Assembly (NCBI RefSeq): GCF_000611645.1
Contig: NW_014013612.1
Coordinates: 1-64,000, forward strand
From: Monoraphidium neglectum
Taxonomy: Eukaryota; Chlorophyta; Chlorophyceae; Sphaeropleales; Selenastraceae
DNA length: 64,000 nucleotides
Direction of reading: 5' to 3'
Of this stretch, positions 1 through 12,600 are shown piece by piece. The first letter of the stretch is position 1; every line of letters begins with the position of its first letter. The notes below the pieces were generated by a model that was not told the DNA's origin, ran no database searches, and saw only the letters and a program-made list of their open reading frames with translations. The translations under genes were made by a program, and so were the position numbers.

Positions 1-323
1 GCAGGGTTGTGGGGGTGGGTATGGGGTGGGTGAGTGGGTGGCAGCAAGTTGGCATGTTACAGGCACGGAGAGCGGCAGGTGCGGGTGCAGAGCGTGATGT
101 GCGGCAAGCAGGGTGTCCCGCAGTGTGTTTGTCGCGCGCTGTGTTACGCGGCGGCGCCTGCTGGCTTCTCGGTGCCCTCAACAACGTCAACACATGCTGC
201 TGCCGCGGCAGGCAAGCCGTGCTGCGGGGGCCAGCAAACTGCTGTTGTGAGCCAGGCAGGGCTTGGGCCGCACAGCAGCACCCCCTGCGCGCTCGAGGCA
301 GGCAGCCCGCCGGGCACGGGCAC

Positions 324-827
324 CTCAATGCGGGGATCGGTGTTGCCAAGCTTGGGGTCATTTGCCACGACATACGCGCCACCATCGTTGCCGCGTGCGA
401 AGCGCAGGCCGAGCGGCTTGGGCAGGTCAACCTGTGGATCAGGGGGGTCAAAATGAAGCCAGGGTGAGAGGGCAAGGCTTGCAAGCGAGATATGAGGAGC
501 ACGCTCATCAACATATGCGATCACACATTGTTGCTAGCGTGAATCAAGACACGCCTCGCCGGAGGGACAGACGCGTACGACGGTCGACATAAAGGGACAG
601 ACGCCCACACCGCCGCGGTCGCAGCCGCGATTTCCACGCCGCCGCTGCTGCCCAAATACTTCGGACACCATAAACCTTTTCAGAGCCCCCCGCGCCAATG
701 GGCCTCGCACCTCGACAAACTCCTCTGTGGTCGCCTGCGCCTGAGCGGTCTGCGCCGACGCGCGGCAGCGCGACTGGCGTGCCTGCAAGCCCAAGGAAGG
801 GCGCTGGAGTGTTAGATCGGGATTCAA
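324..827 (-). CDS. PDZ-domain chloroplast protein, MET1/TEF30-like (partial, 5' exons)
   Basis: Two exons are visible on the minus strand. The first (about 827-711) begins [10 protein letters not shown], is Arg/Ser/Ala-rich and looks like a plastid transit peptide; it ends TTEEFVE at a GTGCGA donor. The second (431-324) follows a CCACAG acceptor and encodes [20 protein letters not shown] and then [12 protein letters not shown] before a GTGCCC donor. Both junctions are phase 0, giving [12 protein letters not shown] 'KPLGLRF...GGAYV' segment followed by 'DPRIE' is what I expect at the start of the PDZ domain of MET1/TEF30-type thylakoid proteins (PDZ plus TPR, photosystem II assembly or repair); that assignment is from memory. 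The remaining PDZ and any TPR exons lie beyond the left edge. An acceptor-like GCTTGCAG inside exon 1 (about 785) means the true start could be in a further upstream exon. Confidence 0.5.
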
Positions 828-831
828 GAAG

Positions 832-1419
832 TGTGTTCACCCGCAGCAGACACCCCGGCACAGGCATCAGGCACCAGCGGGTCGCTGCAACCCACACATT
901 CACCTGCAGAGTGGGCCTGGCCGTCGCGAAGGCCGCCCTGCGATGCGACAGAGGTCCATTAAAACACGTTGAAGCTGTCGCGACTCGCGCAATAGCTTCG
1001 AGGCCTCACCTGGCGCCGCGCAGCTGAGCCCCCGCCTTGTTGCCACAGTACACCTGCATTTTGACGGCCTTTTGATTGATATGGCAGGACTTTTGATCGC
1101 AAAGCACAACAACCCGAAGGTCATATAGGCGCTAACGATCACTACGGATATATCTTCGACTGCCGTTCCGCGAGGGTGTGGCATATGTACGTCCCCACGC
1201 GATCTGGGCTCGTTAGAGTAAACTGCAATTGAAAGTTCTTGTTGCCGGTGTGTCAGAGAGGTGTCTGTGAACTTTGCAGAGAGCGGGGCCACAACGCCCG
1301 CTGCCTTGGGCCCTCTGCACGGGCATTTTTATGCCGGAGGGCGTCTGTCTAGGGTAGTGCTAGAGGATACAACGGCGACAGTGCCTCCAGACAGTCCCGA
1401 ACTTGCGAGCACCTCTATC
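832..1419. other. Intergenic region between divergent genes
   Basis: No coding sequence is supported. It lies between the starts of the MET1-like gene (left) and the PP2C gene (right), so it probably holds both promoters and 5' UTRs. I see no clear TATA box or repeat. Confidence 0.5.
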
Positions 1420-3455
1420 ATGGGTCAGGCGTGTTCCTCAAACCCAGCCGTGGCGGATGATGAGAGCGACGGCCTCGTTGAACCTATGGGTGCGGCATGG
1501 ATTCAGGCGGCGGATGCCTTGCACTGCGTCCACGTCGAGGTCGTTTGGCCGCCGGCGATACACCCCGTTTGTCACTGAACGGGGAGCTGCGGTGGCTCGC
1601 TGCTGCTGGGCGTGCGGCATGGCAAATACCTGGGCCTCGCAAATCTCCCTCGACAAGGGTCTGCCTGCTGGTCTGGGCGGCAGCGTTCTTGGTTCACTCT
1701 CCCGGCGCCCGCGATGACCGCGCGCACGCGGCGCCGTTGCCCTCGTCACCTGCGAGCGCGCCGCTCTCCGTGTCCACTACCGCAGAGGTCAATGGCAGCA
1801 AGGCCTGGACGACTCGCGCACGGCGCTTGAGCGTTAGCGCCGATGCAAAGGTGAGCCGCCAGGCTGCAGCTCCGTGTGGGCTGATCGCAGGGTGAGCAGC
1901 ACCCGGCCTGTGCAGGCACGATCATCACGGGTGCGCCTGCGCATGGCGATCCCCTTGGGCATCTAGCGCGCCATCGCCGCTATCAGCATGCATGTGGCAG
2001 TAATCAGACACGATTTGCATGTTGCCGCGGCTGCGGTGCGGCTGACGGCTGGGGCGCGTGCATCGCGACGTGTCTCTGCGCGGGCCCCTTAGCATGGCCC
2101 CTGACATGCCTGCCTGCCTGCCCGCCTGTGATTCTCACGCCTCAGGGCCACGTCAAACCTGGAGCGGCCAAAGCTCCAGTTGAGAAAGGGGCAGCCCCAC
2201 AGGCCGCCCACGTGCCACAGGCAGGTGCCCCCAACGAACCCACAAGCGGCGCATGCGAGGGCAGCGGGCAGCAGCAGGGCTCCAAGGAGGCGCAGGGCGC
2301 GCGGCTGCCAACGGACCAAGGGGAGGTGGTGCGGCGCAACAGCGGCACGCGGCGGCGACGACTGTCGTACATCACAAACGACGTGCGCACTGCTGGTTTG
2401 GGGCTGGCCGCGAGGGGACGTTGTCGTGACAAGAAGGGGTGCTCGTGGGGTTGGACAGTTGCTCCAGAGGCCAGCAGCCGGCCTGGGCAGGCTCTTGCCT
2501 TGACGCCGGCTGCTGGTGCAGCTCGCGGTTGCTCACCATGGCATCTCTCGCTGACGCAGCACGGTGCTATTACGGTACCCAACACCACCACTGCAGAATG
2601 ACATTGCCCGCCTGAAGGCAGAGGGGGGCGGCGAGGCCGGCGGCGACGGCGAGGGCGACCACTTCGCTACCGTGGGACCTCTCCGCACATTTGGCATGTC
2701 TGTCGCGTGTGTGAGCCGCGCGGGGCGCGAGCCCGGCTACAAGAAAACCAATCAGGACAGCTGCTTTGCGTTTGAGCGATTCATAGGGGACAACGAGAGC
2801 CTGTTTGGCGCTATGGACGGGCACGGCCCGCATGGTGAGCGGAGGGAGGAGCTCTGGGACTGAGGCTACAGGGAATGGGAACATCCGCCGGTCGGTGGCT
2901 GATTCCTTGCCATCACAGGTGCATGCAGCAGCTTTAGTCGCCTGAGGGGGCCTGCGCATTTGTTGCGGCCTTGCAGCCGGCTCATGTGCTGGTGACCTTG
3001 CGCCGCCCCGCATCCCCTGCCTCACCTCTTTGACAGGCCACCTGGTGTCGTCGTTTGTCAAGCAGCATCTGCCGCTGCTGCTGGCGGACCGCCTTGCCAG
3101 CGGCGACTGCGCGATGCGCGCGCTTTCCGAGGGCTTTCTGGAGTGTGACGCACGTCTGGGGTGCAGCCGCATTGACTGCGAGTTCAGCGGGTCGACGTGC
3201 GTGGTGGCACACCTGAAGGTGGGCGGGATGGGGGGCTGCGCATCTGGTTGGTTGTGCCCACAGCAATGGCGCAAAGTATGTTGATCAGGCGCTCAGCATA
3301 GGTTTCACAGGATCAATGCAGTGCCTGGGTCGCCAGCCCCTCACACACATGCACGCGCGCTCGCATTTGTGCACAGGCACGTAGGTACGCGCGTGCATAT
3401 GTGTTTGTGACACACACATGCACGCATGCAGGCGCGCGTGTGCGCGCACACAGAG

Positions 3456-3495
<40 letters not shown>

Positions 3496-5465
3496 TCAGT
3501 CACACACACTCTTCCACATGCGCGCCCTCTGGTCTGGGCTGACGTACCCACCCTCAGGGCGCACAGCTGACGACGGCATGGGTGGGCGACTCCCGCTGCG
3601 TGCTGGGCCGCCTGTCGCCGTCTGGTGCGTGGGAGGCGGTGGAGCTGACCGCAGACCACAAGCCCACCAACCCGGGAGAGAAGGAGCGCATCCTACGCAG
3701 CCAGGGGCGAGTGGAGAGGTGCGCGCACAGCTGGCCGTGGCGTGCAGCACTGCCAGATTGCGCAGCAGGGAAAGGGCAGGGGCGTCTTTGCTCGATTCAT
3801 CCCACGTCAACTAGGTGTTTCAGAGGTCACCTGCTCGCGGCATCAACTTGCGACCTGCTCTTGCGCCCGCCTTGCGTCTCGCGCGGCCTTCCGAACACCG
3901 ATTGCACAGACTCGCTTCCATCCTCCTCACGAACTTTTTTTGCCTCCTCAACCTCTCGAAGGCTCGTCGACGAGTTGGGCCAGCCCATGGGCCCTGACCG
4001 CGTGTGGCTGCAGTACGCCTGGGTCCCAGGCCTGGCCATGAGCCGCGCGCTCGGGGACCAGCTGGCACACCAGGTGGGGGGGGGGGGTGGGGAAAGAGGG
4101 GCTGGGCAGGGGCTGCTGGTGCGCGCATGATGGGCCTGTGCAGAGGTATCACGTGTGGGGCGCTGAGGGGCATGGGGTTTTGTTTGCGGGGTTGCGATGG
4201 TGTTGCGCACTAAATCCATCGCATGCCGCAGCTGTTGCCTTCAAGTTTTTGCAGCCAGCCTCGCAACATGGTGCAGCCCACACTGTTGTCTCTGCAGTAT
4301 TTCAAACGCACTCCCTCAAACCCCCAGCCCTCAGCTGCCTCGCGCACCTCCCCCTGCCAGGTGGGTGTGTCGTCAGAGCCGGAGCACCAGCAGGTGGCGC
4401 TGGCTCCAGAGGACCGGTTCATGGTGCTGGCCTCAGGTGATGGGCGAGCCCCATAGGGACAGGAGGGAGGAAGACTTGGCTCCATAGGCTGTGGATTGAG
4501 AGGGGCGCTGAGGTGCTACAGGGGCCTTTGCTGGTTGTGGGCGTGGTTTCAGGGGGGGGGGGTGGCGGGAGAGGGTGGGTGGCGGGTTCGCGGCCATGCA
4601 CGATTGGGCTGGGCTTCTTGTGGCCTTGATGATCAGGCCGTGCCTGCGCCGAGCAAGTGACAAGAGTCGACGGGAGAGGCGCATAATCACACTGTGCGGC
4701 GGGACCGCCCCAGGCGCTTGTCAGCGGCAGCCCCACTGAGCGACCTCACCGTCGCTGTTGCTCTCGTCTGTCCTGCCGCGATGTTCCCCCCCTTCCCCCT
4801 GTCAAACTCCTTTCTCAGACGGTGTGTGGGAGTTCATCAGCAGCCAGGAGGCTGTTGAGCTGGTGGCGGCACTGGATGATCCCGAGGAAGCAGGGGAGGC
4901 GGTGAGTTGATTTGAAAGTCTCACAGGTGTTTGAACGCGGTGCTACAGGCTTGGACATGTCCTTGAAATCCGCCATAAGGGGGTCAACCAGCCCTGCACC
5001 AGAGACACAAGCACTGAGTAGCATGCCATTAGCGCTAATTCCCCTGCTCGATTGCCTGTATGCTTGGCGCTTGTCAGTCAAGACTCTCAACCGCCTGCCC
5101 GGGTCGCCAATCATGCCTTCGCAAAGCCCCCCCTAACACTTCACACAAACGCACGAATTTGCGCGCGCCCATGCACACTCACACCCCCGCCCCCGGCCCT
5201 GCTGCAGCTTGTCGAGGAGGCCTTCCAGCGATGGCTGGTGGAGGAGGAGGGCGTCGTGGATGACATCACCGTGGTGGTTGTCAGGTTCCACCATGGCAGC
5301 CACGGGGCCAATGGAGTGGGGCCAGCCATCAGCATGCGCGCGAGCACAACCCTTGACATTGTCAGCGGCACTGGGCCGATCCCGCCACACACTGGATGCC
5401 CCCTGGCGGCCAGCGTGGTCGCGGCGCGGGCCAAGGGTGCTCCCGCCATGGAGGAGTTTCCATGA
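1420..5465 (+). CDS. PP2C-family serine/threonine protein phosphatase
   Basis: Mg/Mn-dependent PPM phosphatase. Well-supported exons, all phase-consistent: 2597-2834, 3037-3218, 3558-3718, 3962-4073, 4361-4436, 4819-4901 and 5208-5465. Family motifs in order: NQDSCF; GAMDGHGPHG (metal-binding DGHG); TTAWVGDSRC; LTADHKP and GEKERI; AMSRALGD; ASDGVWEFISSQEAV across an exon junction; and VVDDITVVVVRF, with the C-terminal metal-binding DD. The N-terminus is less certain. An exon at about 2146-2382 (frame ending SYITND) joins 2597 in phase 0. Further upstream MGQACSSNP at 1420 fits an N-myristoylation signal (MGxxxS) with a Cys suitable for palmitoylation, suggesting membrane attachment. The link from 1420 to 2146 is inferred: the only phase-compatible direct donor (GTTGAA after about 1476) is weak, so a small exon may be missing. 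Confidence 0.85.
3340..3500 (+). repeat. CA/GT-rich tract with hairpin in a PP2C intron
   Basis: Low-complexity alternating purine-pyrimidine sequence in the 3219-3557 intron, ending in about 13 CA units some 60 bases before the acceptor. Positions 3391-3404 and 3412-3425 are near-perfect inverted repeats able to form a 14-bp stem with a 7-base loop. Confidence 0.75.
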
Positions 5466-7800
5466 TGGCGCAGCAGCCAGCGGGGTGTTTCGCATCAAAT
5501 GCATCACCCCTACAGGCCAGTTGGCGACCCAGTCGGCGAGCGAGGGGGTCAGGCGCCTGTGCCTGATTGCTGCGGGTGGCGGCGGGAGCGGTGGTGGTAG
5601 CGACACTGCAGCGTGCCCAGGGCCGGCCAGCAAGAAGCAAACTGTTAGCGGGGGATTGGGCAATCGCGGGCAGCTGCCTGCGATGCCACTGCTTAAGACT
5701 GCACAAGGTTGCCCCATGATGCGTGATCGCACACAGCGCGCAATTCATTCTCAGCTCGTCGGACTTGTGAAATGCGTGGGTCTAGTGCGAGGCTGGCACC
5801 TGCCTCTGTGGCTGCCACCAAAGGGATTTTGGGGGCCATCGAAGGCCGACCACAGGAGGGCGCATCAGCGCCGCAGCGCCCTCGCTGCTTTCTACAGAGT
5901 GCGTCGTCAAATTTGCATCACATTTTCTTGCCTGGCCCTGAATTTGCTTCTGGAGGGAGATTGAGATTAGCGTCGCGTTGCTGTGTCTTGGTCTCCTCCC
6001 TCGTGCCGCACAGCACAGGGCGCGTCTGCGGCCGTGATCGACGCGCAGCAGCTGTGAGCGCCCCGCCGACCTTACTTCGCGCGCCATTTTGCGGGTTCGG
6101 CAAACGCAAAACTACGGACCACATTCAATGTTGCCCAAGCTCTGTCTGGGCAGCACATTGGTGGTTTATGGCATACCTATTGTCCGCATGAAACGGCCGA
6201 TTCGTCACCACGCGCTGCGCATCGGAGGCCAGGGTGCTGTATGGGTCCACTGCCGTGTGCGGATCAGCGACCGCCCGAGGCACCCGGGGTTCCAGAGCAC
6301 AACCCGTGTCAATCCCATGCGCCTGCCAGGCCCTCCCATTGGGTCAAGAAGCATTCCTGGTCTTGGAAAGCAACCAATTGTTAGCCACGCGTTGTAGCGT
6401 TTCGCCTCTCTCCCATCCCCACACCTGCAGGGTCACCCCAGCGTGCGCCGCGTGCTGGTGCTTTAGCCTTTCCTGCAGCATCACTCACCACATGCCCGAA
6501 CCAGGGGATATCTGCCGAGCCATCGCACCAACCCCCGTCTGCACACCCCTTGTGGCTTTGATGTGCTCTTGGCTGCTCCAACGCGTCCACCGCCACCCGA
6601 AGCGCCCCCACGCCTGCTACAACCCACGGCAACGACAAGCAAAAGGTACAGCCCCCTCCCAACGAAAGAGCTTTGCCCGATCATCGTCGGCATAGTGTGC
6701 GACATTGATGTGAGCCTGCGTAACACCGCACTATGTACTGCTGCGTTTGCGGTCGGTCCTGCTCCCTTGGCAAGGCAGGCTCAACGAAACGACAAGGTTG
6801 TGGCATGCCCACAGAACGATGCACTGAACGTTCTGTGCAAACCATTGATACGTACCCTTATGTCACCATCTGCGTGCACGACTAAGCGAGACAAATGGCG
6901 CGTGCTGGCTCAAGAGGAAAGCAGTTCCGCTTTCCCTGCTTGTAATCAGGCCAGGGCTGTGTTTCTTGCTTGCGACTTGCGCTGTTGCTCGCCAGCAGCC
7001 GTGTCGCGCCCAGCAGTCAGTGCATCAGAGGCTTTGTCCCATGCCTAGCTGCCAGGTCCGGGTAAGCGCCTGTGGTGGATCAATGCCAGCCCCCAGGCCG
7101 GATTTGCCCCACCCCGTCTACAACAGGCAACCGCCCCTCTACCGTCCTCCGTTCATTGCCACATTTCCCTCTATAAAGTGGAAGTCTGTGCTTGCATGCA
7201 ACATGGCGCACAGTATGCCACACGGGCTCCTTGGGAGGATGCGCACTGCACCTCGGACCCTCTGTGCATAAGTCTTGGCAGGGGTCTCGGCTCACCTACA
7301 GGAGCACTTCATTCTACGGCCAAATCCCCACCTCATTTTGTCTCCCCCCAATCCACACGCTTGCAATCATTGGTTGAGCAAGCTTGTCAAGTATAGTTGC
7401 CACGATCGCCGTGTGCAAGCGCAGATCTGAGCTGCGCGCCCTTATCACGACGTACGTGGAGTGTTCGAGGGGGATTGGACGTTGGTCACCAGCCTCCTGC
7501 CGGGTAGGCGAATGGGACTCATGCTCGTCTCCTGACGCAGCTGGTCGAGCGCAGTATTGATCTGTGTTGTACTGATGTGGCCGAATGGGAGGCCTTTGCC
7601 GGGTTGGTACCTTCAGTTCCAAAGTGCATTGGTGATTGTCCTGTTCGCAACTGCAGCCAAAACTGCGATCGCTATGCACCTGCCGCAGGCGCTGCTCACC
7701 TGCTGCATTGACGCGGCCGTCCCTCCAGCATCAGCACCACCTCCACCAAACGCGCAGCAGCAACAACAACAGCAGCAGGAGCAGCAGCAACTGCAGCGTG
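5466..7800 (+). other. Long intergenic stretch, no gene recognised
   Basis: About 2.3 kb between the PP2C stop and SRP14. The open frames are short, lack splice-consistent neighbours and match no family I know. It should contain the PP2C 3' UTR and the SRP14 promoter. A CAG-rich segment (about 7758-7800) directly precedes the SRP14 start, probably as 5' UTR. Confidence 0.5.
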
Positions 7801-8109
7801 ATGGTCCTGCTGGAGCCGGATCCCTTCCTAAATGAGCTCAACAAGCTCTTCGAGCGCAACAAGGGCAAGGGCACAGTCTTTGTGACCATGAAACGAAGCT
7901 CGCTCAAGGCTCGCAAGGGCAAGGCCAAGGTCGCCGAGGCCGACCACCGCTGCCTTATTCGCGCGACAGACGGCAAGCGCAAGATCAGCACACACCTGTC
8001 GGCGGAGCAGCACGTCAAATTCCAGGCGTCATACGCCCTCATCCTTCGCGCCCACATGGACTCACTCAAGAAGCGGGAGAAGGTCAGGGTCAAGAAAGAC
8101 ACCAAGTGA
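7801..8109 (+). CDS. SRP14: Signal recognition particle 14 kDa subunit
   Basis: A single-exon 102-aa protein starting MVLLEPDPFLNELNKLF and ending KKREKVRVKKDTK. SRP14 pairs with SRP9 on the Alu domain of SRP RNA and delays elongation while ribosomes dock at the ER. Family features seen: the N-terminal 'LLxxDxFLxELxxLF' helix; GKGTVFVTMKR; CLIRATDGKRKIST; FQASYALILRAHMDSLKKRE; and a very basic tail. The length fits the core family (about 95-110 aa without animal C-terminal extensions). ATG 7801 was chosen because the conserved N-terminus begins there; the frame stays open upstream but is only Ser/Asn/Gln repeat from CAG-rich DNA. It is one of only a few intron-free genes possible in this window. 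Confidence 0.95.
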   Translation: MVLLEPDPFLNELNKLFERNKGKGTVFVTMKRSSLKARKGKAKVAEADHRCLIRATDGKRKISTHLSAEQHVKFQASYALILRAHMDSLKKREKVRVKKDTK

Positions 8110-9614
8110 AGGACGCATTGCTATGGGGAGGCGGGGAGCATGGCACGCGGAGGCGTTGGCGGAGCTGGCGGGTTGGTCGGCCGCTGCGTCGTGGCGGCAG
8201 CAGGCGGTGATGATGGTGGTTGTCGTGGCTGAGGGGCAGATAGCGGCTCGTGGCGACCAAGCCCATGTATGGGGATCCGTTGTGCTTGCACTGCCGCGGC
8301 GGTGGCTCTCTGCAGACCTCTGCAAAGCTCTTGCTGTGAGTGCTGGTGTGAGTGGGGTTGTTGTGGTACTGCTGCGCTGCGGCTGAGAGTAACCGATGCA
8401 AATGCAGTGCCAAATGTGTCCTGGGTTGCGCGCAGGCATGGGGCAGGACCCCTGCCCAACAAAATTCATACCTGACATCTCTCTACATCAGCTAGACCGG
8501 AAAGCGGCATGGGTACAAAAGAACGTTGCTAGCCACACTCGCACCAACACCTTGGATGTCCCGTGCAGTTCAGATTTGATACTGAGGCTGTTTGCTCTAC
8601 AATTAAAAAGAGGTCGGGGACGTGATTTCCGGGGGGGGGGGGGGTGCTGTCGCACTCCAGGCTAAAAATATGACAAGACACGGCGGTCATCAGAGCAGGT
8701 ACAGGGAAAGATCTGGGGAAGGGGGGAACACGTTGGGTGACTGGCGGGAACGTGCGAGTGCAGGAGTGGTTGTGTGAGTATGTAAATCCATGTGTGCTCT
8801 GCACATCTGGGGTGCTTGCTCCAAGACTCTGCTTGTGCAATTGCCCTTCCCACACAGGACATTCGAGTCCCGTCTCCTGTGGCAAGGAAACAACCACAGG
8901 CCAGCCAGATGGACTAGCCTGCTGCGCCTGGAGCCTCTCTAGATATTGTCATCCATTGCATCACAGCCGCGGCTGGCGCACCCTACGCACCGACGGTAGT
9001 TGAGTTATTGTTGAACTGCGCACTTGCACTGCCGTCGTCATCAAAGTCATCGCCCATTGGGGTGACGCCACCTGCGCAGTGCTTGAGATATGAAGTCATC
9101 AAGCGCAACAGCATGTCTGAAGTGCCTGAATTGGTAATGGGTCAGACGCCCTATGTGGCGCATGCGTGGCCGGGAGTTCGCTGTCAGACACTCCGACGAA
9201 GACTACCGTAAGGTCGCAGCGGCACGGTACTCGCGTTTCGATTGAATTTGACTTTAGCACGTCTGCAAACCGAGTACTTCCCGCGCTGGGACATGGGCAG
9301 GGTTTGCGCTCCGTGCGCAGTGCGCGCACTGCTTGGTGCAGCGCTTCTGTGTGCTGCTTGGACAAGGGCCGCGGAACACAGTTTAACTGAATGCTAGGTT
9401 TGTACCCAGTCTGCCGACGTCCTGCTGCTTGGAGGCCTGCCCCTGCTTTGTCCTCTTGTGTCGGTGGCCATCACACCGTGGGAACGTGCCCTGCGATGCC
9501 CTGTGGATGCCGCATCGGGTGACGCCGCCTTGGCTCATATTGGGGACACTCCCCACAATCCCCATTTCATCCCACCCCCTCCTCTCCCTGTCCCATCACG
9601 CATCCAGAATTCCC
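8110..9614 (+). other. Intergenic stretch, no gene recognised
   Basis: About 1.5 kb between SRP14 and the 5'-nucleotidase gene in the same orientation. It contains a run of 13 G at 8630-8642. No splice-consistent coding segment was found. Confidence 0.45.
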
Positions 9615-12600
9615 ATGCCCGGCATCACCATGCCTCAGATGGGGCCGTCCGTGCTGATGGTGGCGCTGCTGGCGTTTGGCGGGCTGCTGCCCTGGTGCGC
9701 GAGGAGCATGCTTTCTGGTGCCTCCGTGCGTTGCTGCCACAGAGGGCTGCGGGGCTTGCAGGCGCAAAAACTCCACTCATTCCAGCAGAACTTTTCCGTG
9801 CATGTCATGCCTTGACGGAGCGTGCATGGACCATTTTGGGCTCGCCAGCGGGCCCCCTCCGGCTCAGGCCTTCCCGATGACACCCCGTCGGCAACAAAAC
9901 AAAACACTCGCACCCCTCCTGCTGAACCCCGCCTCGCCGGCCCCACCTTATTCACACCACAGCATGGCGTTGAACCTGAAGATCGTGCACATCAACGACA
10001 ACCACGCCAGGTGGGCCAGTGGCGCACAGTCGCCGCAGCCACCGTCATGGTGACCCTAGATGCACTTTTTGGACTTTGATGCTGGCGCCACCCCTGGCGC
10101 CGCAGCCGCAAATTTGCGCCATGCACTCACAGGCCGCCTGCCCCGTCAGGCAAGGGCACTCAAGGACTTCAGCCCAGTTGATGATCATGCAAGCGTCCGG
10201 CTCGCCCTTCTTGCAGGTTCGACCCTGCCACAAGCTCGTTCGGCCCCTGCGGCCTGACCGCGGCGGCACAGGCGCAGTGCTTTGGGGGATTCTCGCGCAT
10301 TGCCACAGCCGTGAAGCAGGCACGCAAGGATGCGGCGGCTGCAGGGCAGGACATCCTGGTGCTGCACGCAGGTGAGGGGGCTGCCTGCTTTCGGTTGGGT
10401 CAGCAGTACAACAGGCCTCAAGTGCAGGGCGGAAGCAGGGGAGTTGCAGGTGGCAGGGAGAACTTCTGAGCGACTGGCAACACGGAGGGTTCATCCGGGA
10501 TGCTGTGTTGGGTGGGAGACGGAGAATGGTCGAGACTTGACAGCAAGCCCAATCGGTGCGATACAGGCACACCGGGGTTAAATCAAGTGTTGATGGTGCG
10601 CAAGGTGTTCATGCATGTGTGAGTCCAGTGCATGTGCGCTAGCCCTCGCTGACCGGCCCCAATGCAATGAGCCCACCACTTGCGCATTGCCATGCCGCAC
10701 ACATTGTCTCACATTGGGCTGCCCCTGCGTCGCATGACTGCACTCCCCATCCCCACGCTCTTGTTGCACAGGCGATCAGTTCCAGGGCACAACCTGGGAC
10801 TTTGTGTACTCGCGAAACGGCATCCATGTGGCGCAGCGGTTCTTGAACCTCATAGGCCTGGACGCCTTCACACCTGGCAACCATGAGGTGCAGCTTGCAT
10901 GACTTCGACATGCTGGCATTGTCGGCCGTGCCAATTTCAGCTGTGCCAAACAACACGGCCCCATGCTCTGCTGCTTATTTTGTGACATCGACTCGTCGCT
11001 GAGAGAAAAACTCAGGTTGCGGCCGCTTTCATGCTTTACACCACGTACATATTGCCTGTGCATGAGCACCAGCAGCAAGCTAGCTAGTGCGGCTTGTTGC
11101 CCTTTCAACCTTCACTCCGTCCTGCGAACGCCACCGCCAGTTTGACTACAGCCCAGCTGTTCTGGGCCCCTACCTGGGCCTGCTCAATACCACTACGACC
11201 AGCTGCAACATTGACTCGAGCAAGGAGCCCCTCCTAGCGGGCAACATCAAGCCGTTTGCCCTGGTGACCCTGCCAATAAGCGGTGCCAAGGTGGCCATCA
11301 TTGGCCTCACCACAGCAGACACACCCTCCTCTTCCTCCCCGGGTGCGTGTGTGTGTGTGTATGTGTTTGTGTATGTGTGTGTGTGTGTGTGTGCGCGCGC
11401 GCATGTGTGGTGGGCGCTGGCGTAGGCCATGTTGCTGCGACAACGCCGATTGAATTCTCAGCCGCAAGCTCTGCGCACTACGAAGCGGTTCATACAAGGA
11501 GTGTCACGCACCGAGCTGCGTTTTGCAAGACATCTGAACGTTGTGCAGGCCAGGTGCACCACACAAACGGCATTATAGTCACCCGTTGAGCCGGCTTGAT
11601 TCCGTGCCTTGCGTGCCCATTTTGCAGGCCCCAACCTTGTGTTCAGCGACCCAGCCACTTCCCTGGCCACTTGCGCGGCGAGCGCCAAGGCCGCGGGCGC
11701 CAACATCATCATTGCGCTGACCCACGTTGGGGCAAACGTGGACGTGGCACTTGCCGCCAACCCCGCCCTGGCTGACGTGGATCTCATCATTGGGGGCCAC
11801 TCCCACAGCCTGTTTTACACCGGGACGCCGCCTGCACTGCTGGTGAAGCCGATGACCGTGGCTGAGACGACGCCTGTGTTTGGTGCCTACCCCCGGCCCG
11901 TGGCCAACGGCGCCAAGAGCATCCCGGTGACATCAGCTCTGTGGGGATCCAGGTAGCCTGATTCTCCGCCGTTGCAGTGTGGACTCTTGCTGGTCGCAGG
12001 GCCTTGCGGGGCCTGTGGCAGCCAATCGGATGGGTGTGCAGTGCGTCATATGCCAGCATCAACTTCTTCTATAAAATCCCGTAGCCAAGAACAGTCAGGC
12101 TGCATGCAGTTTGATTCCTCCCATCGTACGTGCTCTGGGCACTGGCAGGTACCTGGGTGTCCTCGACACAGTCTTTTCTGCCACGGGGGATCTGACCGCC
12201 ATCAGCGGCAAGCCGCTGCTGCTGGGAGGCGCCGACAGCTCCAACCCCGTCGCTTCGGACAATGCCACGGACGCTCTGCTCCTTGCACTGCGTGGTCCCG
12301 TGGACGCCCTGGCTGCAGAGGTGGTCGGTGCGTGCAACCACCGGGTGCCGCTCTCAGCTCGGGTGTTGTCGGCCGCAATCCAAGTGCCTAGGGCGGGCAC
12401 GCGGCTTGCCGCGGCGCTATAGCCAGGTCGTGCCCGACGCACTCGCCTGTCATGATCTTGTTCCACCATCAACACCAAAGTGGTTGGACCTCGCCTTCCC
12501 AACCTGCGGCGTCTTGCCTTGCCTTTGTACTGCAGCTCACAGAGCGGCATCAACGCTGCTGCGGCCCTTTTCAACCTGGACTCACCCTCAGGCACCAGCA

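Noticed and set aside
3285..3495. MCVCVCV- and HTHTHT-type ORFs at dinucleotide repeats (also near 11347, 38359, 42700 and 50150)
   Set aside because: Translations of (CA)n/(GT)n microsatellites in introns.
5466..7800. Possible extra gene in the ORFs of the PP2C-SRP14 interval
   Set aside because: No motif, no phase-consistent splicing partners and no biased codon use beyond base composition.
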